The position numbers and the translations under genes were made by a program. A stretch of DNA of 64,000 nt from Anisakis pegreffii. Its lineage: Eukaryota; Nematoda; Chromadorea; Rhabditida; Anisakidae. Shown in pieces: positions 41,980-56,700 of the stretch. Positions within the stretch are counted from its first letter, which is position 1; every line of letters starts with the position of its first letter. The stretch is taken from the NCBI GenBank assembly GCA_035041965.1, contig JAPYMA010000408.1, positions 248,001 to 312,000 on the forward strand, read 5' to 3'. The notes beneath the pieces are model-generated. The model was not told the origin of the DNA. It did not search any database and saw only the letters and a list, made by a program, of their open reading frames with translations.

Positions 41980-42929
41980 CTCTAAAAATCACTTGAAGGG
42001 CTGCATAAGAGGCAGAAGTGGAATCATGGCAACGATAATCATAAAATGGTAATGACTTGAACAGGTTCAGCCGCTGTCGAGCGTTCTTGCGTCACAAATA
42101 ATTAAGAGCCGAGGCCTTGAGGTAATTATGCTTTAGCATCTCGCAACGAGAGGTGCATATTCGTAACCATTAGAGGCTTTCAACTGTTGAAATATTTCTT
42201 CATAGTGACCTCTGTGAAGCGAGCGAGACGAATGGAAAAGAGCTTGAGGCGACAACAAAACTAACGTAAAGACCAGGTGAACTCACCCGGCAAAGTTAGA
42301 ATGTAGAATGAAAAAATCGTTCAACTTCTCCCTTTTATATCCATCATCATTCATACAAATTAGCATCGATGAAATGAAAGGATTTGCATTTGAAGTGATG
42401 CATACAAATTTATTTTTTGAGAAAAATCACTTGAAAATATCATTTCTCGACGGAAATGTTTGCGGATCAATGTTCGTGCAGCTGTTATTTGTGGTGCCGA
42501 TTGAATTCATTCATTTTGTGCTTTGCGATTATTCGATTGTGATGATCGGATAGCGCCAACAGTATGCTCATTTCAAGACAAGTATTATGAGTGAATGACA
42601 CCTCGTTTTTTGATTAAAAAAATAATCCAACCTCTATGTGTCATTCGTTGACGGTTGATTTATAAAATGCATGTGTCAACAGGACATTCAACTGAATCCG
42701 TGATTCTGTTCTATTTCATTTTACATGTCTTTTCGAGAATTCATTAGAGAAAGATGTGCGTGACCACTTTGGTAGAACCTATTTCATTTCAAGCATTTTC
42801 GTGTACTTTTGTTTCACAAAAAAATATTGTTGAGTTCTGATGCTCTATGATCGTCATTTCTTGTCACAGTATCTATTGCATTCAAAATGTTCTATTCCAA
42901 AAATAGAATATAATAATTCCAAAAAAGGA

Positions 42930-43115
42930 CGTGTGCAATAAAATAGAATAGAACAGTTGAAGAGCGGCATAGACCAGAATAGTTCAAACAGCAAAATAGA
43001 ACAGAACAGAAAGGACTGAAAATTCTAGGGCACAGAAAGGCGGAATAAAACAGTACAAAACACCAATCAGAAATGGAATGAACCTATTAGAACAGCAAAA
43101 GAGCAGAATAGAACA
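42930..43115. repeat. Degenerate AGAATAGAACA minisatellite
   Basis: Irregular, purine-biased copies of an AGAATAGAACAG-like unit with variable spacers. A small inverted TTCTATT/AATAGAA pair lies just upstream (42890-42908). Confidence 0.55.
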
Positions 43116-44278
43116 AAACATTAGGAAATTTCGCAATAAAGGTGGATTAGCAACGCCACAAGTTGGAGTCACGTCTCGCTTCACGACATGGTTTAAGTCA
43201 TCACGACATGTTCAACATCAAAAAACTAGAAGTGAACTCGAATGGTACTGTAGTCGTCACGACATCTGATGTCACCACCACCACCACGTAATAAAGATCA
43301 ATTTTCTGCTCAAGAGCTGTCCTCCTACACAGACTTCTAGTTTTTCTTGGAATTGTTTCCTGCCTCACAATCCTTCACTTTCAGCTCTCTTATTTCACCG
43401 TTTGCTAGAGACCTTTCCACTTATCCCTTCCATGCATTTTTCACTTTACTTTACATCAATCCTACTCATTCTTGATTAGATCCTTCCTCATTCTTTTTTT
43501 TCGTGCGACTCTCCAAGCTCACAGTGGTTATCACAAGATTATGCTGTTATTCGATACCAACATTGAGTGCTCTTATTTGACCAAAATTCAATAGTTGAAC
43601 AGCACTGCCAAAAAATCTATCGATAAAATCTAGTACTATTATTGAGAAAAAGACTCGTTTTGAATTCAGATATTTCTGATATCTTACGATAGGATGTTCG
43701 ATCGACAAATTAATTTATAAAGCAGTGACAAGGAAACCTCTTAGTATGAAAACTGAAAGTTAAGATGTGCAAACACCGAGATCGTATCCTCATTTAATTC
43801 CGTATTATTGATAATATTTCAGATGCTTCATGTCCCCATGACTCAGTCCGTTGAAGACCTTGATTGGCATTTGGTAATCGTCATTTTCGAATTATCCAGT
43901 ATCGCATTCACTAATTATTCGAAAAAGCTGTGAAACTGACTCTATTAAGTGTACCTTACCAAATCCATATCAGATGAGCAAAATCGTTGCTTCCACATTA
44001 GTATACGATCTCACATCGCTTGTACATGTGTTCGTTCTCGTGTAGTTCATGGTTTTTCGCGTAAGAGCTGCACGACAGTATTTACCTGAGGTTCAGCATC
44101 GTGCCTCAAAAGCAAACAATCAATCGCCAATACGCGACCAATCAAGCACGCAATCGAAAAATATTACGTTTTGATCGTAATTATTTGCAACTGACCGTAT
44201 ACAAACTCACCAATGTTACGCATGGTGATTGCATTGACGAATCAGAAACGATGTGTCGTATGTAAAAACGATTATGCT

Positions 44279-44299
44279 TGTGTGTGTGTGTGTGTGTGT
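44279..44299. repeat. TG dinucleotide microsatellite
   Basis: An uninterrupted run of about ten TG units. Confidence 0.85.
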
Positions 44300-45097
44300 G
44301 CATTCATTCCTTCCCGGATGTATCGGCAACGAATCACATCTTTGATACTCATCACTAGGGTAGTTATCTCGATGTACTTGCACTCAATTGCTGATAAGTA
44401 TGCATTAAGCGCAAATAGAGAAAGCCATAAATTTGATCCATCCAATTTTTAACCCCAACCATTTGAATCGGACCAGGTTTGTTCTTATTAGGCTTATTTT
44501 CAGGCGGCGAAACCAGTGAGTAGTGTAATCGAAGTATTATATCGACGCATTCTGTTCATTTCAATTCTAATGCTGCCGCGTCGTATGTGAACATGTCAAA
44601 GAGACTGCGTAAAAGGAATGTAACTAATCTTTATTTGAAATATTACAAGTGTTCATTCGTTTCTATGAAATTTCTCCCCTGCTCATTCACTCCTGCGAAA
44701 TTCATTCATAAAGATGTGAACAGATGATTAGATGACTGAATGCACTCAGTGAATTTGATAATGCATTGGAATCGAGGAAAAATGATTATTGTTGATTAAA
44801 CTGATCAAAGTTCAGCGTTTATAGTTTTTTTAAACAATTTCCTGAAGATAATGAGAATGGACGGTTAAACGGCGGCTATCATCAGCCTACGTCTCTGAGC
44901 ACGATCATTAGATGTCCTTAGAGACTACTGACTATTCATAATGGCGCAAGGCTGACTATTGCTCTATGCTTCTGAATATGCGCCTTTTCAGTTGATAAAC
45001 GAAAAATCGGATCGATTTCTAGTCGACGTATCTCCAGAAAGAATCCTTCGCTGTTGCATCGCTTCTGCCTCTAGCTGGCTAATTCAAACCAGCCGTT

Positions 45098-45121
45098 GCA
45101 GCAGCAGCAGCAGCAGCAGCT
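45098..45121. repeat. CAG trinucleotide microsatellite
   Basis: Seven or eight uninterrupted GCA/CAG units. A shorter run lies at about 45236-45248. Confidence 0.85.
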
Positions 45122-46223
45122 GACTAGTTTCAATCCGCCCATTCCCTACCGACTCAATCCGTCCTACAAACAACACTTCACCTATACGCTCATAAAAATG
45201 AATCTACATTAAACGAACGAGCATATCTGTGTATGCAGCAGCAGCAGCATTATGATGCCGACTGATTCTATCTGCGTAATCCTTCATTCATCCGTTATTC
45301 GTACTTTACGTTCCATCCAAATTAGCGGCCAACGACAACTATTAACTCACACTCATACTAGCTGGCTGGTCTCTTGCTGTCCCCTTTGCTTGCATCATAT
45401 CACGTAATTTTCACTTATATTCAGTCTTGTCGCTCATCACTTCGCCGCTTTCAGCAGTCCTCTTTCACCGATATCGTTTCATTCAGATGGATATCCCACA
45501 GACATAACCCTAGACAACGTCACGACCCATCGTGTCGCCATTACGTTCCATCGGTCATCATTACACTCATACTGCAATTAAAGCATCGAATACTCAAGAG
45601 ACACTGAGCATTGTTGCACTCTCGTTATCATTCCATTCCTGTCGTCTCGTCATATCATTTTGTTTACTGGCATGAATTTGCCCTCAGTTCGATCAGTCTG
45701 CTGAACTGAAGCAACCAGATCCCTCCCTTTTGCCATTACCGAAGAACCCTTAAAAAAGTGCTGAAAATGCGATAAACCTATCATTCCATGCATCTAAATC
45801 CTATGATTATGCAAATTCCTTTATGCCTGTTTGTATCACGCAGAGATGTTAATGAGGATCATCATCAAGAGTGCTGATTGAATTCTTTTCGCGTTGGGTA
45901 GATATCACGATGAAATCGATTCCAACGCAATTTATGCCAAGAATGATATTCCTGATCCATGTCGTACGTTAGCCACTCAATCGATTCGAATGATCGTCGA
46001 TTCTCTTCATCCACTGATTATCATGAGGAGGAGAGAAACAGGGAGGAACTACCCCACATGGGTATGGGGGAGCAAGGAATTGGAATGTTGTGCTGGGAGG
46101 AAGTAGTAGAGGTTGGCAATTTAGTGCCGACTGATTTTTTCCATACTTCTCCCATAGGTATTCAACAATATCTGAAATCCTCATCAGTAGCTTATGAAGA
46201 AATGATTTCTTTGATGTGGCTGA

Positions 46224-47859
46224 CTAATTGTTTGTGGGCAACTTTTTGACCAACTGATATTCATTTCCTAATTTCTTGGAGGGAGGGGGGATTGCGATCA
46301 TGCAGAATGTTAGATATTTGGACAGGGCATGACAGTATTTTTCAATCCCGGTATCGGGACTAAATCCTGCGGTAATTCGGGGATCGAAAAATATCATAAA
46401 CGGAAGACAAAGCAGCGCTGATAACGCAATATACGATTTCCTAGTGATGAATGACGTTCTGAAATTTTTGTTCATCTCTTTCTGAAAGGCTAAAGGCAAT
46501 ATGGCGCTGTTCTGTAATGATTTATGCATTCAGTGTCGCGTGAACGGTGAATAACAAATATCACTGATGTGTAAATGATGTACAACTAATGTAATATAAA
46601 TGAACTTAGAGTGATTAGTGTATAATTCAGGATGAGTAAACTACCAAATGATTATATGCAATACCGTACTTGATGAGATCTCGAGATTCATAGTTTTCAG
46701 AAGTTGGAATTTCGTACTCTGAAATCAATTCATCATGTTCAAACAAGGCATTAGCGAACATCATTGGACAGCTGCGGAAGAATCATTAAAGAAAGGGGAC
46801 AGTGATCCGTCAAACTCTTTAATTTCCTGTCACGCTCCGGGTCCATCCAGGAGGAAGTTCCTATCCCCTTATGAGAATAAATCGATGCTTTCGAATTCAG
46901 TTGAAAAGAAGATGGTGATCGATTAGAAGCCTTTAGCGTATGAGACGAGAAATAAAGAAATGTGCTTATAAGAGCTGTAAAGCAAGTGATGCAATGAGAT
47001 GAGTTTTTCTTTGAAAAGAAATTTTAATTACTAGCCAGCTTCGTTCGGATATTGAGTTCGTATTGAATCAATTACTTCAATTCTGAAATAGTCCAGTCTA
47101 TGCTTCATTGATGGATACGACAAGCGCTTTTAGTTCGTTGGAGAATTTCAATGCGTTTCAACAGCAACACTCAATTACTGTCCTATTCTATTTCAACGTC
47201 AACAACTGCTGAATGTATTGACCTATTTGATCATATTTTCAGTAATTCTATACTGTCGTACGCATTTCCGTTGACGTTCTTCTCTATTTCTTGCCTTTAT
47301 GAAGCCAATATCAACATTTTACGAGGAATCCGAAGTAAAAATTACTCTCGACACTGATGTGAAACTGGCGACGTAGATCTACAAATAATTTTCACCACAA
47401 AACTGAATAAAAAAGAGATCCTCATTACTGGAATTATGTTGCGGATTTGATATTGAAGCAAAATTAAGCAGAAGCATGAGAAGTTTGTCTGAAACAACAA
47501 CAATTTGGTTCGGAAAATTAGAATTGTAGTGCTGAATTTAAATTTAGTTTGATTTTGTTTTTCAACTTTGAAAGCGCTGAGCAGCTGAATAATTTCTTTT
47601 AAAGTGGAATTGCACTTCATGAAATAGTGCTGCTTCAAACATGGAACTCCTTGTACTCTCTGCAAACTTCGCGATAATATGCACCTAAGGCGATCATCAC
47701 TGTCATTATGCTACTACCTAAACTATCATTAAAATTCCGTTGTTTCATTGTTGTCATCAGAACTCTCATTATAGTTCTAGTAATTCTGAGATTGCACTTA
47801 CCGTTCTGTTGTTGCTGATACTTCTTGTAGGAGTATGCCCTCTCATTAGCATCGCCCAT
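46224..47859 (-). CDS. Candidate small membrane protein, three exons, 130 aa
   Basis: Proposed minus-strand exons: 47802-47859, 47641-47717 and 46224-46481. Splice sites are AACG|GTAAGT, TTTAG|GTAG, CCAT|GTTTGA and CCTTTCAG|AAAG. All phases agree from ATG 47859 to a TAG at 46224. The N-terminus is polar (MGDANERAYSYKKYQQQQN). A short hydrophobic segment follows (SIMTVMIALGAYY), then a stronger membrane span (YIALSALLCLPFMIFF) after a basic stretch (FRTSFITRKS). No family is recognised. Alternatives: exons 1-2 alone close after 46 codons with a TGA at 47635, or exon 3 is a separate trans-spliced gene starting at ATG 46475. Phase agreement over three exons is the main support. Confidence 0.4.
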
Positions 47860-50731
47860 GATTTTCTATCGCAGATTCAATTACTCAAGTATTTTTTGTT
47901 TGTAGTCAATTACAAATCGGTTGCAATTTGACACATAATAAAATTGCATTTCCATCACATTGATTATCATTCCATTCGTCTGTAAAGTTAATTTGGTTGA
48001 TTCGGTTGCACTTAGCACATCAATGTTTCCTTGATCATCGAAAGGTTTTGAAAAATTCTTCGCTCTTTCCTCATTGAACATATTTTTGCTCTTTTTTTTT
48101 TAATTGAGCTCCTTATTGTTTGCTAGCTCCAAATCCCTTTTCAAGCCTCAAATCTGTGATGAATTTTGTAATGTCCTCGCATCCCTCGCAGTGATAGTTT
48201 ATTTGAGAATGACGGAAAATAGAATAGTTGTTGAGAATAATTTGAGAATAGTTCATTCGAAATGTCTACATAATTAGATGTTTTCTGGAAATTCTGTTGG
48301 CATCGCCAAGGGGTGTGAGCACTCGTCGTTGTAAACCATTGTCGTGTCGAATGAATTTCAAGCACTTTTTTTTCATTAATTCTAGTGTTCATGTACAGCA
48401 AGGCTTATACGATTATGGTGTGCAGCTACAACGAACTCATTAGATTATACTCGAACCAAATCGTTGCTTTACGAGTCATCCGTTGAATAATTTCATTACG
48501 TTGTTAACATTCGTTGAATTTTTAAGAAGCTATATTCATTTATTTCTCCGCGTTGCTTCGTGTATTCAGTGTTGAAATTTTGAACAAGCTTCTTAGGCAC
48601 ACTGATATGTGAAGAAGTGGTGCGTGCTTATGAAGTGAGCATTTCTTGACTTCCTGAATGACTTCTTAATTGCGTTGTATCGTTGAATATTATTGTCGTA
48701 TGTTGAGGAGATTGATTTGATAAAATGTATATGTGCATGTTCGTAGTGTTTGAGGTTATATATGTATGTACAGTGGTGAGCAAAAACGAGTGTGTATCAT
48801 TGCGTGTCGAACGGAATTCAACTCTATCGATTCACCACCAGAACAGTTTCGTTGAAGTGGCTCTGGATCTGAACGAGTGACCGTAATCATTGAAGCGATC
48901 AGGTGTTGTGTCGGGTCGAGGTGTGGCTCAGGCCACAACTCGCAATCCACACAAAGACCGAGCAGTGTGCACGACAATCACACCAATCCTTCAACGGGTT
49001 CGTTCGTTCCTTTGTTCTCCCCACTTTCAAGCTCCTTATTTCATTCATCCACCTCCTCATAATTAGTCGCACGCATTCGCAACTTTTGTTTTTGTTTTAT
49101 CGGCAAGCACCGATTCATTCTTCTCACTAACAATTCAATTCTTATTCATCATCCCTCAGCTGATTGTCAGTAATCATTTTCGGCTAAACACAATTCAAAA
49201 CAATTTGTAGTAAAAACTGCCGATCATGCAGTTAGTCGGCTAAATATATAGAGCGCTGAATTCCCAAGACGTTAGCCACGTATTGTTTTATTAATAGCGA
49301 AAAGCGTTTTCATGCCAATGACCTAATTCATTGTAGTTCAAGGGTGATAATTCGTCTTTGACAAATTGTGGTCAGGAGTTTAATTCTTTGCAAAATCAGA
49401 AGTTGTACTATGGTTCTCAAAAAAGTGCATAAATAAGCATTGTGATTATGGCTTCGTTTGTTCAGTCACTTTTCAGTAGTACATTTCACGCTGTTCGGAA
49501 TCTTTCTCTCGAGGGTGTATTTTGCTACTCTTGTGAACACCTTCGCTTAGTATGTGTGAAGGTTTGGTCGGCATACATGTTGACATGAACTGAATTGAGT
49601 AGAAGCTTGCGTGAGTGTAATAAATAAAATTGTAAGGAGAGCACATGTGCGATGATGTTGAAAAATAGACTGTTGAGTAGAGCATTCGTCGTTGCCATAG
49701 TGATCAACGATACTTGCATGAGGTGCTCAGAATGGTGCTGCGCGAATCGTGAGAATTGATTTTGAGAGTCGAATCGAGTATTTTTAATATATTCAGTCGT
49801 TCATAATAGCAATCTTTTCGTTTGAATTGTGTTTTTCGGGATCGAGATTTGCTAGTAAGATATTCATAGAGTTTCAAGATGTTTTTATGTGGAGTTTTAT
49901 CATCAATCACGTATACATCTTCGATAAAATACAGAAGCCATAGCCGAACTACCACTCAAATCTACAACGCAAGCGTTTATAAAATTTGCATTTCAATTTT
50001 ATCACTTGACGATCTATCTTATCAGCTAACTACATTCATCGACACTGTTCTTTCTCCGTTCGGAGTGAATGAAATCATTTTCAATGAATTTTTAAGTCAT
50101 TTCTATCCTCACAAAACTATCAGTGAGTCGTCAAATAAATTCATTCGGGATCCTTTTCTATAGATCCGCGTGTGTATATTTTTCTGCATTGCATTTCATT
50201 TTTATTGTTGAGACTCATATGTTTTCCGCAATTGATATATAAAGTTCTAAAGATACTTGTTCCATTCCAAAAAAACTACTTACATGTCATTGAAAAATTT
50301 CTGGACGGTTTTCGAATTGCTTCTGATATTGGGCGCGGAAATAGGAAGTTCTTGTAGCGGGCGGGGGTGGGGGGGAGGGGTGGTAATGACGGTCTGTCAC
50401 ACCATCGGAAGAGGTAGTGGAACTGCCGAGCGTAAGATACACTGCTCTAAATCGAATAACATTCGTCTCAGTAGAGATATAACAATTGTTATATCTGTTC
50501 AGCATTGAGTGTAAATTGCAAGAGAATGGATTTCGTGCATGCATCTCATCGTTTGTATCATTTAAGCTTTGCATTCTACGAAAACTCTTCAGGAAATCTC
50601 TTCCATAGTTCAAAGTCACGTTTCTCGACTGCTATAATATCAGTCGTTCATGAAAAGAAGACTTATATATGAATATTGACTTTAGGGAAAAAAAGAAAGC
50701 TAAAAAATATAGTGAATTAGTGAAATACTAG
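47860..50731. other. Region upstream of the E2 gene
   Basis: No exon chain identified. It holds a hAT-family repeat (50293-50444). A 95-codon frame at 49879-50163 (+) has no known domain. The missing 5' exon of the E2 gene should be here or immediately beyond, ending with one carried base. Confidence 0.35.
50293..50444 (+). mobile_element. hAT-like repeat, right-end fragment
   Basis: Aligns with the right part of the 59.3-60.0 kb element: GGACGGTTTTC, then GAAATAGGAAGTTCTTGTA, a G-rich run, GGTAATG and a CACTG terminus at 50444. The terminal repeat has diverged and the left end was not found. Confidence 0.55.
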
Positions 50732-53700
50732 GTAAGGGTCGTTGTCGTATCACTGCATTTGTATGTGGCTCTAAACAAGTGATTCGTCACACTGGTCGAA
50801 TACTGAGTCGAACAGTGATGGGTACAGCCGTCTCATCGATGTCAAGTCCTGAACCAGATGATACGGCTACCAATGCTGAGCGCTTGTTGGCTTTCCTTAA
50901 TCAAAAGCCTCTTCGAATGACCAATATGCTGAAATTAACCAGGTTTGTAGCTCTACTAACATATCATTCCGTACATATTCATGCCAATTGATAATGCATA
51001 TTTCCTAACGTTAATATTTCTTCATAGCCAAACCTGAAAGCCTCCTTTGTTGGGAAGTGACTAGGTAAATGCGAATGCAAATTTTACATCCGTAAGAGAT
51101 TGTTGTCACTTAGAGATACAGTAATCTGAGTTACGTGTACAAACATTGTTGCAGTACACTAGCTCAAATATGCATTACCCATTTACCTTTCAGAATCAGA
51201 TTTATAAAGAATCACTTTTTTGAGTTGATTACGTCGCAAATTGTGATTTCCTCACACTTCCAGTTATCGCTCTTCATTTCGTCCTCACGACGGGGTGCAG
51301 CATAAATATCGAAGAGTTCCTTCATTTTGCGTAATCAACAGTTTATTTTCATACAGTCTACTGTATGAAAATATATGCAATTAACTAGTGTGCTTTGAAT
51401 GACCAGTTTCGAATGATCCATCATACCTAATAAAATTTCAAAAATACTTGTAATTTCAAAGTCAGTCGCTGTTGTTTTGAAGGATAATAAACGATAGCAC
51501 GAGCGAAGAAAAACTTCAATTATTCCGAGCTGGTGTTGTGAGACGTTTATGTGAAATGATTGCCGAATGTGGCAGTGTCGATGGCGCACAAAGGTATGAT
51601 GCGAGTGGTCTACATTCGTCACATTCTAAGCGAATTTTTTATTGTGGCCGCAATCACATCTGCCGGAAATCTCAGCAGAACTTTGGCAGTCGATTCATTG
51701 GGCATTTTGAGCAATCTGCTGCAGTTTTTCTGTACACTGATTACCAAACAAATGATGAACTGTGCAAAACTATTTGGATGTGACAATGTGCTGCAGTGTC
51801 TGTTGACTCGAACTCGAGTGTCATGCGTAATCGTGCTATTTCAGACTTGATTCGAGCAACGACGACGACAAACGTCGACGGCAACAAAGACGAAACTCAA
51901 GTATTTTAGCGGTTCATAAAGGAGTGGGTTATGGTCATGGCTCAACGCGAAGTCGATGGGATATCGAGAGAACTGTACCTTTTTGATACGTTTCACAGAA
52001 TGTTCTGGACCGTTGCTTTATTTACTCGAAATCCTATTCTCTTTGATGATGCGACTGAAATGATCGTATCTCAATTATTTGCTTTAAAATAAATTATGCA
52101 TTGGATAGTTGATTGATTCATCGTATGTGATGAAAATGTTTGGTAATGTTGAATATCTCAAGGAATGTCGGTAAGTGGTGAAATTGTTCTAACATTAGGA
52201 ATATTGAATTTATTTAGGAAGCGTATAGGATTAACAGGGTTCATTTTTTATCCGTAAGTCTGAAACATGAATCACGGATCGCTGTGTGCTGACATATCAG
52301 TCTCTGAGTTATCAATACATTTGTTGATGATAGCACCTTCAAAAAGTTGTCTATAATATTAACAAAGAAAATGATCGATTCGATCATTGTAGTCAATTAA
52401 TAATGATGTTTTGGTTAGGTTGAAGAACGGTTGGCGCGTGAAGAGCACTTGATATGGCTGTTGAATGCGGTGACAGCTTATATCTATTGTGCATCACCCG
52501 ACTTTTCGGACGATGACTACTTGAAGTTTATGGACCGCAATCCAGTTCATGTTGGTCCAGCCGTAACCAAAGAGATCGGCGAATCTGCGATTATAACTTT
52601 GCTTGAATATCATATGAATAATGATAGTGTTTTTGATGTCAGTGAACATATGGAACTCTACCAGGTGAGTGGAAGCTACTGTCATATCCTCATTTGCCAC
52701 TTGAATCATTGACCTATCTCAATTGTAATGATGTCGTATGCTGTATTCGCATACTTGTTCATGTTTTAAAGCGATGTGGTTTGATATAATTATTTATTGA
52801 GAACAGTGTTTGACAGTCTTCTTTCGACAGAACTTATTAACAAAAACACATCTTAATCAACGGAATAGAGCGATTGGAATATGAAAGACATGAAAAACGA
52901 ATGAAGACGATGAGTGCCTGAAATACTTCAAGATTTTTGACGAGATGCCACTACCAACAGATGAACGTTCCACATGTGAATCAGCATATTTTTCACAGGC
53001 TCTGTTAGAGACAGCAGCAGCCATGTCAGTAGTGCCCGCATTAGTACCGTATTTGGTACGCCCGCAAAATAACAACTCGAAATCGATAGCGAAGGATCTT
53101 GTGTTACGCTTCAGCAACACAATGTCATCATATCCGAACATCTTCAAAGGTCAAATGGGTTCACCAGATTTCCGTCTCGTTGACTTCATCGCGAAAACAG
53201 AGCGATATTCTGAGGTTTGTATCGCATGTTTTCTGCCTATTCAATGGGAGTAATCAACCAACAACTGCACGCCATTCGTTTTTCGCTTTACAGTGGTTCA
53301 GTACCATGTGGCTCATTCAATGAAGATACTCATGAGAATTTTCCTTTTTTCATCCTGACGGCCAATTTTAGCAAGAACCAAAAAGAAACCAATTGGTTTT
53401 GCTGTCTTATCAAGTGTTTACAATCGTATTCGCAAGTGATGTGCTGAATAGTTGGAGGAAGTGAAGTTTGTAGAATTTAATGGTGCAACATAACTGAATT
53501 GCGATAGGTTTACATCAGAAGTAACAATACCATCGACGTTAATATCAGAGTACTGATCCCTGGTGAAATGCATTTGATAAGCGAAAATGAGGTCTCCTCT
53601 CAAATAGACAATCGCATTTCAAGGTATTGATGAATGCAGCGAGACGTTATGAACTGGATTTACCAGCTGAACAACGTGTACGTACCGCGGTAATACGACC

Positions 53701-56700
53701 TCGTACAACACTCAGTGAAGCATCACTGTCACGTTATTCTTTCAATGATATCACTAATATGCGTATCGAAGATTGCGTTGATATTGGACTGCTTTATGGA
53801 AAGGCACTGAAGCATTTACAAATGCAAACGTTCAGGTTATCGATTCGCTGATGTTTCGTTTGCATTTAGTCGTATTATCCACAAATACTTCATGTTTCTC
53901 GTGGAGTCAGTCTTCTGTCTTTCCGTTGTATGGCGCTCGGAGAATGTTTAGAAAGCTCTGCGGAAGCATGATCGCTTTTGTGATTGTTGATTAACGATTT
54001 AGGTTTATCGGCGATTACGGTAAATTGGTTGTACCATTCAGTTTCAAGAAGGATGTGCGTAATGTCAATCCCTTTTCACCGTCACTCAAAGAGCGTACCA
54101 AGAGGATTGGTAATGTTTCGTTCATCTGTTATCTGATGTGAAAATTTCTGTTTTGAATGTTTCATCTGAAAGTGCTTCATAGCGAATATCTTCATGAAGT
54201 GAAATGTTTCGACTAATGCTCTTATTCTCCGACTAACTGATCAATTAATAGTTGACTTTCACTTATGATTATTCGTTATAAATGAGACTTATAGTAAATG
54301 ATAGCATTATCGATGAGAACGAAACGATTCTATCCAAAATATCAGCAACCGCATGGATATTAATATAATTGTGCTACTGATTAAATGAATGAATTGCTCA
54401 AAATTCAAACAACAACAGCGATTTTAATATATCTGTGAGAGTAACAGTGATATTTACAGCGAAAGAACTGGCTTCAATGCCAAATACGTTGCCATTGAAT
54501 GCAAGTAATAGCATATTCGTGTGTGTTGATGAAGGTCGATGTGATATCGTTAAAGTATTAATTTCTGGTCCTGATGACACTCCTTACCAAAATGGTCTAT
54601 TCGAATTTGATGTCTTCTTCCCGACCAGGTTTTGTGCTGATTTTATTGTTTGTAGAAATTGTCAGTAATTAAATGAAGTCATTACTGAAAAGAGACATTG
54701 CATTGCATTTGTATTACGTAATTCGACGTTAATGTGATATTTAATTGGTATCATAATATTTTATGCATTCGAATCAATATCGAATGAGCTCCAGGAAAAT
54801 TTTAATCTAGTTGAACATCTGCACTGAATGTTATTCCAATTTAGTCAAGTGAAAAAAAAATGATTGAGTTATCATGTCAGTTGACTTGACATCAGCTTGA
54901 CAGATCTTTCCGAATTCACGTGTTCCAGCCCTCAAACAAATGACTGGAAGACATTATTTGAGTGTGAAACGTGCGGATTTTTGACTTTTAATCTCTCGCA
55001 TAGAAATAGCTGTCATTCTGATAAAGAAAGATACGTAAAGAGTTCTGTTTTCGGTTTTTCACTAAAACTTCAAAAGTCAATGTTTATAATGATGTAATTA
55101 ATAATGATGCGATTATTTGGTTGTTTATAGTTATCCGTTTTCACCACCAAAATGTGCATTCTTAACGACTGGAGCTGGAAATGTGCGTTTCAATCCAAAT
55201 CTTTATAATGACGGTAAAATATGTTTATCGATTCTTGGAACATGGGAAGGTCGTCCCGAAGAAAAATGGAATCCCTACTGCTCACTGCTACAAGTTTTAA
55301 TTAGTATACAGGTGAATTTGACGTCTTTTTTAAATGTTTGATCTTTTTTTTTGAATTCGTTCCATCCCCTTAGTTTTGTAGGCAATAATCATCTTCCTCA
55401 CATATCTAATGAACAATCGACTTGTGTTTTTTATCACACCAACGATTGAAAATGATGACATTTCCTCCTTCTTCAACAAGCATCAGCGAACATATCTGCA
55501 ATTTGTATTGATAATAGTCAATAAAATAGAACATTAATCCACAAGGGGATTCAAACCGCTCGACCTCATGTATATGCCTTTTGAGTCGCTTGAATTGTCC
55601 AAAAAAACACCACTTCCATGGTTCTCTGAATTCATTGTGAGTCAGAGACCCCGAAAATGCGGTCAGCTCGATAGAGGTCGGAGACTGGGTCCTTGAAGTT
55701 CCCCGATCCGCGCAACACACTGATTAAAAGTTTTTGATACTTTCGTATGTTCATTCGATACGTGTTGTTCGCAGAGTTTTTGAGTACATTTCGAATTATC
55801 TTCAATATATGTGTTATTATAAGAAATTAAACGTGAAGAACTGACTAGGTTTTGATTACACCAACACATCGTTTTGAATGAATGCATCGACTATCGCATA
55901 TATTCAGAGGTGTCGCTGATGCTGTGTTCATGAACAATTTATGCTACAAATGTCCGTTTATTGTATGAATCGGAATTGTAGTCTGACAGTTAACATTAGA
56001 GTTCTGTCGAATTGAACATTGAAGGGCGACATTCCTAATAACGAATGATTATCGTGTCGTTCATTATCAGTAATAATCTTTAATCCAAATGATCCAGCTT
56101 GTTCGAGAGTTTGCAACCTTCAGAAGTTGTACAGAAACGAAACGTGCGAAAACTAGCGTAATTTTCTTTGAGGGTTTAATATTCGTAAGAGAGCCGTACT
56201 TCAACGAACCGGGTTTTGAGAAGTATCAAGGAACTGAGAAGGGAGAAGAGTATTCGAGAAAGTACAACTCACAAATCGAGCATGCAACGCTCACCTACGC
56301 GATACGAGACCAACTCAAAAATGGACCAGAATGCTTTCGAGTAATTTTTTCGTAAAAATTCAAATTTTTCCACAAATTTTCAGAGCCAACTCAATGTTTT
56401 TCCAGTTGCTCCAAATTGTTGTGATATTAGAGATGAAATGACGTAATCCCAACTGATTAATTAATTCACTGAGTTCCGTGTATCGGTCGATTTTGTTTTG
56501 AATCTTTGAACCTTACAAAACACAATTTGCTGATGGTTTTTTCACGAAAAATTCTGCAATAATGCTCTGTGTCGCATCATTTTTCAGAAATTTCAAACGC
56601 ATATTCGACGTATTCCCACAGCGCAGATGAGGCGATTAAAATGATTTGTGTGTTATATTGAATGATCACATTTTCAGAAAGTCATTCAACGACACTTTTG

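Larger units (their letters stand above)
41980..46223. other. Region without a supported gene
   Basis: Upstream of the divergently placed MSP-domain and E2 genes. It holds a degenerate AGAATAGAACA-type repeat (about 42930-43115), three copies of TCACGACAT (43181, 43201, 43257), a TG microsatellite (44279-44299) and CAG runs (45098-45121). Open frames at 45894-46249 (+) occur in two overlapping phases and could include an exon, but I cannot tie them to a family. Confidence 0.4.

Noticed and set aside
42984..43269. Open frames across 42.98-43.27 kb on both strands
   Set aside because: They derive from the degenerate AGAATAGAACA repeat and the TCACGACAT repeats.
46735..46926. 63-codon ATG frame (+) with polar composition
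   Set aside because: An in-frame stop lies just upstream, and no downstream exon can be joined. It could be a small gene, but nothing beyond openness supports it.
48769..48788. TACAGTGGTGAGCAAAAA resembling a Tc1/mariner end
   Set aside because: No matching inverted end was found within about 1 kb and there is no transposase frame; a chance or solo remnant cannot be distinguished.
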